Below are positions 1 through 6,415 of a DNA stretch of 7,143 bases, piece by piece (position 1 is the stretch's first letter; each line of letters opens with the position of its first letter). The position numbers were made by a program, and so were the translations under genes. The notes under the pieces are model-generated. The model made no database searches. It saw nothing but the letters and a program-made list of their open reading frames with translations, and had not been told where the DNA came from. Origin of the DNA: an uncultured bacterium (GTDB lineage Bacteria > Desulfobacterota > Desulfobulbia > Desulfobulbales > Desulfobulbaceae); the NCBI GenBank assembly GCA_903896915.1, contig CAITZN010000419.1:1-7143 (forward strand). The letters run 5' to 3'.

Positions 1-583
1 CCAATTCTTTGCCGGTCCCAGATTCCCCGCGGATCAACACTGTATAATCGGATTGGGCAACCGCAGCGATAGTCTGCCGCAGCTTGCGCATAGCAGGTCC
101 TTCACCTACCAGTTCACCTTGGGAATCCTGTTGCGAGATGATCTGGCGCAGTCGCTTATTTTCCTCCAGCAGACGACTCCGTTCCAACCCCTTGGCTACC
201 ACCCGGAACAGCTGGTCCGGTTCAATGGGCTTGGTGAGGAAATCATAGGCGCCAGCACGCAGTGCTTCTACGGCGGTTTCTATGGATCCGTAGGCACTGA
301 GCACCACCATGCTCAGATCGGGATGGAGTTTTAGAGCCTCGGCTAATAACTGCATGCCGTTCATCTCGGGCATGCGCAAATCGGTTATTATGAGATGCAC
401 CTTGCGCTCGGACAGAATCCGCAAGGCCTCCTTACCGCTCAGGGCAGCCTCTATGTGAACATCAGTAAAATGTCCGGAGAGTAGCCGTGCCAGGCCGCGA
501 GCAAAATCCGGTTCGTCGTCGACGATGACGATTTCCAATCCGTTTTGTCTGCCAACTTCAGGCAATGCAGGAAAAGCGCTCAT
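1..583 (-). CDS. Sigma-54-dependent response regulator, NtrC/ZraR type (partial; C-terminal part beyond left edge)
   Basis: I translated the first 194 codons from the sequence. Residues about 17-135 form a receiver domain: acidic pocket D22-D23, phospho-acceptor D68 in ITDLRMPEMNG, switch S96 and conserved K118 in the LTKPI motif. A helical linker (about 135-157) leads into a sigma-54 AAA+ domain beginning LVGEGPAMRKL and reaching the Walker A motif GESGTGKE (186-193) at the window edge. The rest of the ATPase, any GAFTGA loop and the DNA-binding domain are not visible. ATG at 583 is preceded by GGAG with an 11-nt spacer. It lies 33 nt after the stop of the histidine kinase gene, so the two are probably co-transcribed and form a cognate pair. 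By family knowledge, phosphorylation would drive assembly of an ATPase that opens sigma-54 promoters. The target genes are not shown by the sequence; hydrogenase genes are a guess from location. Confidence 0.95.
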   Translation of the reverse strand, partial: MSAFPALPEVGRQNGLEIVIVDDEPDFARGLARLLSGHFTDVHIEAALSGKEALRILSERKVHLIITDLRMPEMNGMQLLAEALKLHPDLSMVVLSAYGSIETAVEALRAGAYDFLTKPIEPDQLFRVVAKGLERSRLLEENKRLRQIISQQDSQGELVGEGPAMRKLRQTIAAVAQSDYTVLIRGESGTGKEL

Positions 584-616
584 AGATTCTGGAACTCCAT
601 CATTTTAACCGCAGAC

Positions 617-3040
617 TCAAGGTTCACAGGATGCAGTTGATCTGGGCACAAGAACAATGAATCGTGCCCCACCTAACACCGAAGAGCGTTCAACCTCCAC
701 CTTGCCACCTACGTCGGTCACCATACCGTAGACAACCGTCAGGCCTAAACCGGTTCCAGCACCGATTTCCTTAGTGGAGAAAAAGGGATCAAAGATATGC
801 GGTACATCTTCGGCTATTACGCCTGCTCCGTTATCTTCAACCTCAATGGCGATCATGCCGCTGTCTGTATCGGCGACCCGGACACGGATTTCTCCACCTT
901 GTTCCTCGACGGCATCAAGGGCATTGAGTACCAGGTTGCTGATAACCTGCTCAAGTTCGCCGACGCCCATGTGGACTTCAAGCGGTTTCGCCGGGCAATC
1001 CAGCGTCATGCGAACCCCTTTCTTCGCAGCTTGGACCGAGAAAACTTCCGTCATTGCAACAGCGACCGCACAGGCGTTGGCACTGCCGGAACCGGCTGTC
1101 TTGGGTCGGGCAAAGTTGAGCAAATCTTGTAGCACTCGCTGGGCCTGACGGGTGTGCCGCTCAATAACATCAAGATCCGTAATCTGCTGCGGATCGTTGA
1201 TTGAATTTCTTAGCAGGCCAGCATAGCAGAGGATTACACCCAGGGGATTGTTGATTTCATGAGCTAACCCAGCTGTCAGCTTACCCACAGTTGCCATTCG
1301 TTCGGACTGCCAGACCTGCATCCGCATCCTTTTTTCCATGGTCGTTTCTCGCAGATACACGACAACCCTATCAATGATGCCATCACGACCACTTACGGGA
1401 TAGAGGGAAAGGGCAAAAGATCGTCCGTCCGGTAGGTTAACCTCGCGTAAATCCGGAGTGCCGTTGACAATCGTATCCAACATGGGGCATTGGTCTGAGT
1501 GGAGATCGAAAAACAGTGAAAGGATATTGCCATCAGTTCGCGCGCCTTGCGTAAGTTCCAATGTGATAGCTCTGGCGGCCTGATTGGTAGTTAGGACAGT
1601 GCAATTGCAGTCCATGAGAACCAAGGGGTCTGAGATGCCCTCGACAATGGTTTCCAGGACATTCATCTGCCGGAACAGGCTGTCAATGGCAGTCAGATTT
1701 TCGGCTGCAATTCCTAGTTGTCTGCCCAGTGCCTGCAACACGTCTCGGTCGTGACGGGAAGCCTCGATCTCGCTCTGCCATAAAAGGATGAGCAGGCCTT
1801 CGGCGTTGCCGGTACTGGATTCGACTGGAATGAAGATGCGGTTATCGTTGGCAACACAGGCACTTCCAGTCAAAACTTCTACAAAATTTCCAGGCAGTTC
1901 AGGCATTGCGTCTGTTTCGGGCCAGACAAAAGAACTCTGCGACCCCATAGTGCAGACATAGGCGATTCGATCAGCCCCAAATCGTTTGCAGATCTGTGGC
2001 AAGGCTAGGCGCCAGAGTTCTGCTCGGGACTTGCTTTTATACATATCCTCAAGAAGGCGAACAAACAGGCGCACGTCAGCACGCCGTGCCTCCACCTCAC
2101 CCGTCAGCGCATCCGTCCTTTCGTCAACCATCTTGCGCAGGTTTTCGGCGTAATCCTGCAACTGGCTTCTAGCTTCGAACAAATGTTCGCTCATATGCTC
2201 AATGCCATCGACCAGTTCCTCGATCTCGTCACCCTGCTCCAGTTTGTGCAGCAGGGCCGATCCCTCAATATCGGACACATTGCGGCGGAATACTGAATTG
2301 AGCCGCTTGAGGTTGTTAACCACCAGTACTTTAAACAGCACATTGGCTGTGAAAAAAACCAGGAGAAAGGCTAAGGCAAAAAAAGCGAAATAGGTCAGGA
2401 TAGTCTGCTCCACCCGGCCAACACTGCTGCGAACCGAGATACCTACGAAATCAACGCCGGCGATACTATCGGGTTGTTTACCGAACCCTCGGTTTCCATA
2501 CAACTTGAGCAACTCGGCGGGGGCATCCTGGGACTGGCCATGACAATACATGCACTCCTGTTCAAAACGGATAGGGCGTGCCATGGCGTAGTGTTTTTCT
2601 TTGTTAATATCCTTATATCCCTGCCACAGCTTCTGGTTGGGGTGGTCTCGGAAGTAATTGATCAGTTCACGTTCATGGCTGTTCGCTTCGTAATCGGGAT
2701 TGCGGGCATCAATAGCGACCCGGCGGTATAAAGTGCCGTCATGAGGCGCATTGACCGGCGACATAATCTTGCGTGATATGTAGGAGGAGGACATGGCCTG
2801 GATGACAAAGGAGGTCGGTAGCCGTTCATACATGGCCGGACGCAGGACGTCGCGGACATAGTGTTGAATGGAATCGACATGGCTAAGGATAAGTTTGGCT
2901 TTGTCCCGTACTTCCTCTTCAAGGACGTTGCGCATATGGAAATAGAAACCGATAGAAAAGGCGATGCCCAGCAGGATGGAGGTGAATATCAAACCAGAGA
3001 TAAACTTGGCTTGAATCTTTTGAGGCTTGGGAAGTTGCAT
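617..3040 (-). CDS. Membrane sensor histidine kinase with CxxCH (DUF3365/Tll0287-like) sensor region
   Basis: An 807-residue kinase. Residues about 13-34 are a first membrane helix and about 214-240 a second; between them is an extracytoplasmic sensor region with C163-M-Y-C-H167, a c-type heme signature, in a context resembling the Tll0287-like/DUF3365 sensor family. Then come a HAMP region (about 235-290), a probable coiled coil (290-335), a GAF-like segment (about 335-450), a PAS-like segment (about 457-565), a HisKA domain with phospho-acceptor H594 in GLAHEINNPLG, and a HATPase domain with N-box N702/N706, G1 DNGAG (736-740), F-box around DPFFSTK (751-757) and G2 GAGTGLGL (760-767). All catalytic motifs look intact. 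It is followed by the response regulator after 33 nt. The heme suggests redox, oxygen or NO sensing, which is inference. ATG at 3040 has no good Shine-Dalgarno sequence, but it precedes the first membrane helix and I saw no nearby alternative. Confidence 0.95.
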   Translation of the reverse strand: MQLPKPQKIQAKFISGLIFTSILLGIAFSIGFYFHMRNVLEEEVRDKAKLILSHVDSIQHYVRDVLRPAMYERLPTSFVIQAMSSSYISRKIMSPVNAPHDGTLYRRVAIDARNPDYEANSHERELINYFRDHPNQKLWQGYKDINKEKHYAMARPIRFEQECMYCHGQSQDAPAELLKLYGNRGFGKQPDSIAGVDFVGISVRSSVGRVEQTILTYFAFFALAFLLVFFTANVLFKVLVVNNLKRLNSVFRRNVSDIEGSALLHKLEQGDEIEELVDGIEHMSEHLFEARSQLQDYAENLRKMVDERTDALTGEVEARRADVRLFVRLLEDMYKSKSRAELWRLALPQICKRFGADRIAYVCTMGSQSSFVWPETDAMPELPGNFVEVLTGSACVANDNRIFIPVESSTGNAEGLLILLWQSEIEASRHDRDVLQALGRQLGIAAENLTAIDSLFRQMNVLETIVEGISDPLVLMDCNCTVLTTNQAARAITLELTQGARTDGNILSLFFDLHSDQCPMLDTIVNGTPDLREVNLPDGRSFALSLYPVSGRDGIIDRVVVYLRETTMEKRMRMQVWQSERMATVGKLTAGLAHEINNPLGVILCYAGLLRNSINDPQQITDLDVIERHTRQAQRVLQDLLNFARPKTAGSGSANACAVAVAMTEVFSVQAAKKGVRMTLDCPAKPLEVHMGVGELEQVISNLVLNALDAVEEQGGEIRVRVADTDSGMIAIEVEDNGAGVIAEDVPHIFDPFFSTKEIGAGTGLGLTVVYGMVTDVGGKVEVERSSVLGGARFIVLVPRSTASCEP

Positions 3041-3088
3041 GCGCTTGTTAGGATATCTACACTGCCCTAAAAGGAAGGCGACCGGGAC

Positions 3089-3104
3089 AGAGGTTGCAAC
3101 CTCT
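3089..3104. repeat. Perfect 16-bp palindrome upstream of the kinase gene
   Basis: AGAGGTTGCAACCTCT is identical to its reverse complement. It lies 49-64 bp upstream of the kinase ATG, a plausible operator position or, in the mRNA leader, a 6-bp stem with a TGCA loop. The function is inferred. Confidence 0.6.
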
Positions 3105-3278
3105 CAATTTTAAAACCGATACCCGCTCAGTTATATGAGAATACTCAATATCCTAGAGTCCTTTCTGTTTCTCTATGAGAACTGTATTACAAAAGACGTT
3201 CCATGCTAAAGAAAAATAAAAACAAATGAAAATCCGGTACGTTGAGATGAAACCTCGTTAATGTAACTGTATCTTGTA

Positions 3279-3316
3279 GTTGTCATATGATAACATTAAG
3301 TTGCACTAATGTGCAA
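3279..3316. promoter_or_regulatory. Pair of palindromes, possible regulator binding sites
   Basis: Two dyads sit side by side: GTTGTCATATGATAAC (3279-3294, symmetric at 14 of 16 positions) and TTGCACTAATGTGCAA (3301-3316, arms TTGCAC/GTGCAA around TAAT). Their centres are 22 bp apart, about two helical turns, as expected for two dimers on one DNA face. The second loosely resembles NtrC-type TGCAC...GTGCA sites with a shorter spacer. They lie 239-276 bp upstream of the kinase start, an enhancer-like distance. No protein can be assigned from sequence alone. Confidence 0.45.
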
Positions 3317-3352
3317 ACTTATGATGTCGCAGTAGGGGTATTGTTGTGATTT

Positions 3353-3390
3353 TGCAAAGAAACCACCGGCAGCTTTTGGCCTGCCGGTGG
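3353..3390 (-). terminator. Intrinsic terminator after hypB
   Basis: Arms CCACCGGCAG (3363-3372) and CTGCCGGTGG (3381-3390) form a perfect 10-bp GC-rich stem with an 8-nt loop. On the minus strand the stem is followed by TTTCTTTGC. It begins 44 nt downstream of the hypB stop and should end the hypEAB transcript, separating it from the kinase gene. Confidence 0.85.
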
Positions 3391-3434
3391 AGGGAATGGA
3401 AAAATCGAAAGAAGGGTTGTTGTGTGGCGGGATA

Positions 3435-4145
3435 TTAATTGTGCAGCAAGGATCGCAGGTAAGCGATCCATTGATCAAACCCATCACCAGTAGTGGCTGA
3501 GAGGGGGAAAATCGGCAGTTCGGGCTTAAGAGTCAATGTCTCTTTTTTGGCCTCGTCCATGGAAAAATCAAAATAGGGGAGCAGGTCGGTTTTAGTGATC
3601 AATACCAAATCCGCGCTTCTAAAGGTGGCAGGGTATTTTGCGGGTTTGTCAGAACCTTCAGGCACCGACAACAAGACAACCCGCTGATGTTCGCCAAGAT
3701 CAAAGGTGGCTGGACAGACCAGGTTGCCGACATTCTCGATGAAAATCAGATCATACTTGCTACCCTTGGCAAAGTGCTCGAGCACATGAAGACCGCCATG
3801 GACCATCGGTGCATCCAGGTGGCAGGCGCCGCCAGTGGTTAGTTGCACCGCCGGCACTCCCTTGGCCCGGATGCGGTCGGCGTCACGTTCGGTTTCGATA
3901 TCTCCCTCGATTACCCCGATTTTAACTGTGTCTTTCAGTGCGTCGATGGTCCGCTCAAGTAAAGTGGTTTTACCTGAACCAGGGCTGGAAATCATATTTA
4001 TAGCCACGGCACCCATCTCTTCGATGTGATGCCGGTTAGAATTGGCTTGCTTCTGATTGGCAGCCAGCAGACTCTGGTTGACTTCGACCACTTTGGCATC
4101 GTGGTGGTGATGTTCGTGCAGTTGACAGCCGCAAGTATCGCACAT
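3435..4145 (-). CDS. hypB: HypB, nickel-binding GTPase for [NiFe] hydrogenase maturation
   Basis: HypB is a GTPase that works with HypA to load nickel into the hydrogenase large subunit. With the start at 4145 it has 236 residues. It begins MCDTCGC, the N-terminal CxxCxC high-affinity nickel motif, followed by a short histidine cluster HEHHHHD (10-16), much smaller than the His-rich stretches of nickel-storing HypBs. The P-loop SPGSGKTT is at 54-61, GTPase-domain metal ligands C108-H109, the family motif ENVGNLVCPATFDLGE at 137-152 with C144, and the base-specificity motif TKTD at 184-187. An in-frame ATG at 4151 would add two residues. I prefer 4145 because GGAG (4155-4158) is 9 nt from it but only 3 nt from the upstream ATG, and because known HypBs start MC. 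The gap to hypA is 6 nt, implying translational coupling. Confidence 0.97.
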   Translation of the reverse strand: MCDTCGCQLHEHHHHDAKVVEVNQSLLAANQKQANSNRHHIEEMGAVAINMISSPGSGKTTLLERTIDALKDTVKIGVIEGDIETERDADRIRAKGVPAVQLTTGGACHLDAPMVHGGLHVLEHFAKGSKYDLIFIENVGNLVCPATFDLGEHQRVVLLSVPEGSDKPAKYPATFRSADLVLITKTDLLPYFDFSMDEAKKETLTLKPELPIFPLSATTGDGFDQWIAYLRSLLHN

Positions 4146-4151
4146 AAGCAT

Positions 4152-4538
4152 TTACTCCATTTCTACTTGATTAAGAATGAGTTCGGTCCCGTCTTTTGGA
4201 GAAAGACGGTTTGAGCAGCACCAGGGACATTTTTTAGGATACAGACTGTGATACTTCATATCCATCGGGTCGTTTGGTACTAAAAAAGGGATGACTGACA
4301 CTTTGTTGCAATCGAGACAGATATACACGGGGTCAGGTGTTTCCAGCTTGAGAACAGCCTCGCGGGTTGCAGGCTGCGATTGTTTAAGATTGTCGAAACC
4401 GAATTCAAAGGAATCCCGGACGATGCCGGAAAATGGTCCCAAGGTCACCGTCACCCTGGTGATGCGTTCTGCTTGGTGTTCCTTGGCAAGGTCCAGCAGC
4501 TGCTCAATCAGACTATGGGCCAGTGACAGTTCATGCAT
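4152..4538 (-). CDS. hypA: HypA, nickel/zinc metallochaperone for hydrogenase maturation
   Basis: HypA passes nickel to the hydrogenase precursor together with HypB. The 128-residue protein begins MHELSLAHSL; H2 and E3 belong to the conserved N-terminal nickel site. The structural zinc site is visible as two CxxC pairs, C74-LD-C77 and C104-PW-C107. It is slightly longer than the usual 113-120 residues, with a small acidic extension at the end (LNQVEME). The reading frame stays open upstream to 4631, but ATG at 4538 is the start: it yields the conserved MHE terminus, has GGAG 7 nt upstream (4546-4549), and avoids a long overlap with hypE. It sits 34 nt after hypE and directly before hypB, whose ribosome binding site lies in the last hypA codons. 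Confidence 0.97.
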   Translation of the reverse strand: MHELSLAHSLIEQLLDLAKEHQAERITRVTVTLGPFSGIVRDSFEFGFDNLKQSQPATREAVLKLETPDPVYICLDCNKVSVIPFLVPNDPMDMKYHSLYPKKCPWCCSNRLSPKDGTELILNQVEME

Positions 4539-4572
4539 TGTTAAGCTCCGGAGGCAAGGAAAGGGCAGGGGC

Positions 4573-5619
4573 TCAGCAGATCCGTGGCAGCGGTTGGCCG
4601 GTGAGCGGTTCCAGTATGCGAGTGCCGCCAATTCGTGTGGTCATGCAGACCTGGCCCCCGCAGCCACCTTCAACTCTGCCTATCAAAGCCGCATCTCGAC
4701 CTTCGGGCATCTGTCGGATCAATTTTAGGACATCCTCCGCAGCATCCTGGGCGCAGATTATGATGCATTTGCCTTCGTTGGCGAGATAGAGAGGATCCAG
4801 GCCGATGAGTTCGCAGGCCACGCTGACCGCAGGTCGGATTGGCAACCGTTCTTCTTCAATAGTAATATCGACCCCGGAAGCACGGGCTATCTCGCAAAGG
4901 GTAGTCGCCAGACCGCCTCGGGTCGGGTCGCGGAGAACATGGATCACGCCCGGATCTTCTTCAAGCAGGGCGCCAACCAACCGGTGCAGGGGTTGGGTGT
5001 CGCTGGCAATGTCACCGCCAATGGCGATCCCCGCTTGACTGCTCATAATGGTGATGCCATGATCAGCGAGTGTGCCAGAGATGATAACCGCATCACGAGG
5101 TTTTGCCTTTTTCCCTGAGATATCATGGCGGTGTGAAGCTATGCCGATGCCGGTTGTGTTGAGAAAGATACCGTCTGCCTTGCCTTTGGGAACCACTTTG
5201 GTGTCGCCAGTAACAATAGCTACTCCGGCCTCCTCTGAGCAGCGGGCAACTGAGGCGATGATACGCTCCAGATCGCTCAAAAGGAAACCTTCTTCAATGA
5301 TCAGGGCCAGGCTGAGGGCTATGGGAACGGCTCCGCGCATGGCGAGATCGTTGATGGTGCCGTGGACCGCCAGTTCACCGATATCGCCGCCTGGAAAGAA
5401 GAGCGGATCAACCACGTAGCTGTCGGTGGAAATAGCGATGCGGCCAGCATATTCGCCGAGCATGGCACAGTCTTCCAGGTCTCGTAATTGGGGGCATGTC
5501 AGGTACTTGAGGAATAGGCCGCTGATGAGGTTCTGGCTGGCCAAGCCGCCGCTGCCGTGGTCAAGACTGACGATTGCATCTGCTTTCATGGACAAGAGGG
5601 ACGTGCTCAATTCTACCAT
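4573..5619 (-). CDS. hypE: HypE, carbamoyl dehydratase making the CN ligands of [NiFe] hydrogenase
   Basis: HypE, of the PurM/SelD-like ATP-binding superfamily, receives a carbamoyl group from HypF on its C-terminal cysteine and dehydrates it to thiocyanate, which goes to iron on the HypC-HypD complex. The 348-residue protein shows HGSGG (21-25), STDSYVVDPLFFPGGDIG (64-81), NDLAM (90-94), TGDTKVV (137-143), DHG (186-188), RDPTRGG (230-236) and the diagnostic C-terminus PRIC with modified cysteine C348. It looks complete. ATG at 5619 has AAAAGG 8 nt upstream (5628-5633). A second ATG ten codons in would fit typical HypE N-termini but has no ribosome binding site. It is first in a hypE-hypA-hypB run; hypF, hypC and hypD are not in the window. 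Confidence 0.98.
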   Translation of the reverse strand: MVELSTSLLSMKADAIVSLDHGSGGLASQNLISGLFLKYLTCPQLRDLEDCAMLGEYAGRIAISTDSYVVDPLFFPGGDIGELAVHGTINDLAMRGAVPIALSLALIIEEGFLLSDLERIIASVARCSEEAGVAIVTGDTKVVPKGKADGIFLNTTGIGIASHRHDISGKKAKPRDAVIISGTLADHGITIMSSQAGIAIGGDIASDTQPLHRLVGALLEEDPGVIHVLRDPTRGGLATTLCEIARASGVDITIEEERLPIRPAVSVACELIGLDPLYLANEGKCIIICAQDAAEDVLKLIRQMPEGRDAALIGRVEGGCGGQVCMTTRIGGTRILEPLTGQPLPRIC

Positions 5620-5908
5620 AAGAAATGCCTTTTAGTCTAATTGCAGTGATCTGCCCAAAATTCAAAAAAAGGAAACTTCCTCTCTATGATTTTGAAGTCT
5701 AAGCCACGCGAACTGGGATTGCAAGCATCACATCGTATGGATACACAAGTATCACAAGAAGGCAATATTTGGAGATCTTAAAAAATATCTTGGAAAAATA
5801 ATTCTAGAATTGGCAATGCAAAAAAATGATTCTCCTAAATTAAGGCAGAAATAAAGGTGCAGATTCCTGTTTAGTAACCGTTTTACCAATAAATCATGAC
5901 AGAGTATT
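5620..5908. other. AT-rich intergenic region between cytochrome gene and hypE
   Basis: This 289-bp stretch has no credible gene. It must carry the 3' end of the cytochrome transcript and probably the hypE promoter. I saw no strong terminator: AGGAAGTTTCCT followed by seven T (minus strand, near 5665-5683) offers only a short, weak stem. Small dyads are GATAC-ACAA-GTATC (5740-5753) and AATTCTAGAATT (5800-5811), both easily expected by chance in AT-rich DNA. Confidence 0.6.
5643..5658 (-). promoter_or_regulatory. Possible sigma-54 (-24/-12) promoter for hypEAB
   Basis: The minus strand reads TTGGGCAGATCACTGCAA just upstream of hypE. GG (5655-5656) and GC (5643-5644) have the required 10-bp spacing, and the -12 half TGCA is good, but the -24 half lacks the usual GCAC after TTG. 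The predicted start near 5631 would give a leader of only about 12 nt beginning inside the Shine-Dalgarno sequence, which argues for caution. hyp operons driven by sigma-54 are known, for example in E. coli. Confidence 0.3.
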
Positions 5909-6232
5909 TCAGGGCCTTTGTTCCTTTGAAGGGCAAAACGCCTTGACCTTTTCATCGGGTTCGGCCAGGCATTTCACTAACCGATCCTGCTCTTGATCGG
6001 TAGCCGTTAGGCCTTCCTTGACCATGGCATTGATGGTCCATTTCCAGGAGAGGGTTCCTTTGCCTTGCTCGATCTTCGGACAGATGTATTTGACAAAATG
6101 GCAGGAAGCACATTTGTTTTGGATCAATTCCTGGCAATCTGGCCCAGCGGCACTGGTTTGGTTGGTGAGTAGAACCTGCAAAACAAAGAGTATGCTGTTC
6201 AAAAACAGAACACGTTGATGTAATGATTTCAT
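5909..6232 (-). CDS. Small secreted monoheme cytochrome c
   Basis: A 107-residue protein starting MKSLHQRVLF. Residues about 1-29 form a Sec signal peptide: basic start, hydrophobic core LNSILFVLQVLL, and likely cleavage after TSAA near residue 29. The mature protein of roughly 78 residues has one heme site, C41-A-S-C-H45. M70, in a WTINAMVKEG context as in class I monoheme cytochromes, is the likely axial ligand. Four more cysteines (C33, C51, C88, C100) could form two disulfides. The frame is open upstream to 6322, but that extension crosses the terminator hairpin, and the M at 6232 places the signal peptide correctly. Its ribosome binding site is weak (AGG about 8 nt upstream). Lying between hybB and hypE it may carry electrons to or from a periplasmic hydrogenase, which is inference. 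I cannot name a specific family. Confidence 0.85.
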   Translation of the reverse strand: MKSLHQRVLFLNSILFVLQVLLTNQTSAAGPDCQELIQNKCASCHFVKYICPKIEQGKGTLSWKWTINAMVKEGLTATDQEQDRLVKCLAEPDEKVKAFCPSKEQRP

Positions 6233-6272
6233 GGAGGGTGCCTGTAGTTGCGGAAGTTTCAACAGGATTAGT

Positions 6273-6328
6273 ATAAAGCAAAAACTCCACGCAGAGAAGG
6301 AGGAGAATGACCTTCCCTGCATGGAGTT
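6273..6328 (-). terminator. Intrinsic terminator between hybB and the cytochrome gene
   Basis: Arms 6311-6328 and 6283-6300 form an 18-bp stem on the minus strand (16 Watson-Crick and 2 G-U pairs) with a 10-nt loop (6301-6310), followed by TTTGCTTTAT. This should stop most transcription from hybB, so the cytochrome gene, 41 nt further on, probably has its own promoter or depends on readthrough. A TATACT hexamer lies just after it, but without a good -35. Confidence 0.85.
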
Positions 6329-6335
6329 CGTTGTT

Positions 6336-6415
6336 AAACATCTGCCGCCAGACGCGCTGATTGCACCGGGGGGGGTCCCCAGAGGCGATCAGTGCGAGAA
6401 CAGCGGCAGATGTTT
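6336..6415 (-). repeat. Long inverted repeat spanning the hybB stop codon
   Basis: AAACATCTGCCGC (6336-6348) is the exact reverse complement of 6403-6415. Inside it a second pair of arms, near 6353-6364 and 6385-6396, matches at 10 of 12 positions. The centre holds eight consecutive G (6368-6375) and then TCCCC. In the transcript this makes a two-stage hairpin of about 80 nt that begins in the last codons of hybB. No T-run follows, so it is not a standard terminator; it may protect or help process the hybB 3' end. Confidence 0.7.

Larger units (their letters stand above)
3041..3434. promoter_or_regulatory. Intergenic region between hypB and the kinase gene; no gene seen
   Basis: This 394-bp stretch holds the hypB terminator at its right side and must carry the promoter of the kinase-regulator pair, read leftward. 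It is AT-rich in the middle (about 3206-3235). I found no convincing -35/-10 pair and no sigma-54 GG-N10-GC site on the minus strand. It does contain three palindromes (3089-3104, 3279-3294, 3301-3316), listed separately. I saw no credible small ORF or RNA gene. Confidence 0.6.

Noticed and set aside
53..334. Plus-strand open frame opposite the response regulator
   Set aside because: The minus strand encodes an unmistakable receiver domain here; the plus frame is a by-product of codon use.
774..1148. Plus-strand open frames opposite the kinase C-terminal domains (also 797-1132)
   Set aside because: They are antisense to a clearly conserved HisKA/HATPase coding region and show no recognisable protein features.
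4539..4631. Upstream extension of hypA (31 more residues)
   Set aside because: The conserved N-terminus MHE at 4538 has a good ribosome binding site, and the extension would overlap hypE by 59 bases.
4291..4789. Plus-strand open frames opposite hypA and the hypE 3' end
   Set aside because: Antisense to strongly conserved maturation genes, with low-complexity Ser/Arg-rich products.
5740..5753. GATAC-ACAA-GTATC dyad as a NikR nickel-repressor site
   Set aside because: NikR sites have GTATGA-type half-sites separated by about 16 bp; this one has a 4-bp spacer and only 5-bp arms in AT-rich DNA.
5752..5955. A 67-codon minus-strand frame overlapping the 3' end of the cytochrome gene
   Set aside because: It overlaps a real gene out of frame, its product is a basic, AT-driven composition with no motif, and no ribosome binding site is evident.
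6233..6322. Upstream extension of the cytochrome c gene to an ATG at 6322
   Set aside because: The extra 30 residues are encoded by the terminator hairpin and would place another hydrophobic segment before a normal signal peptide.
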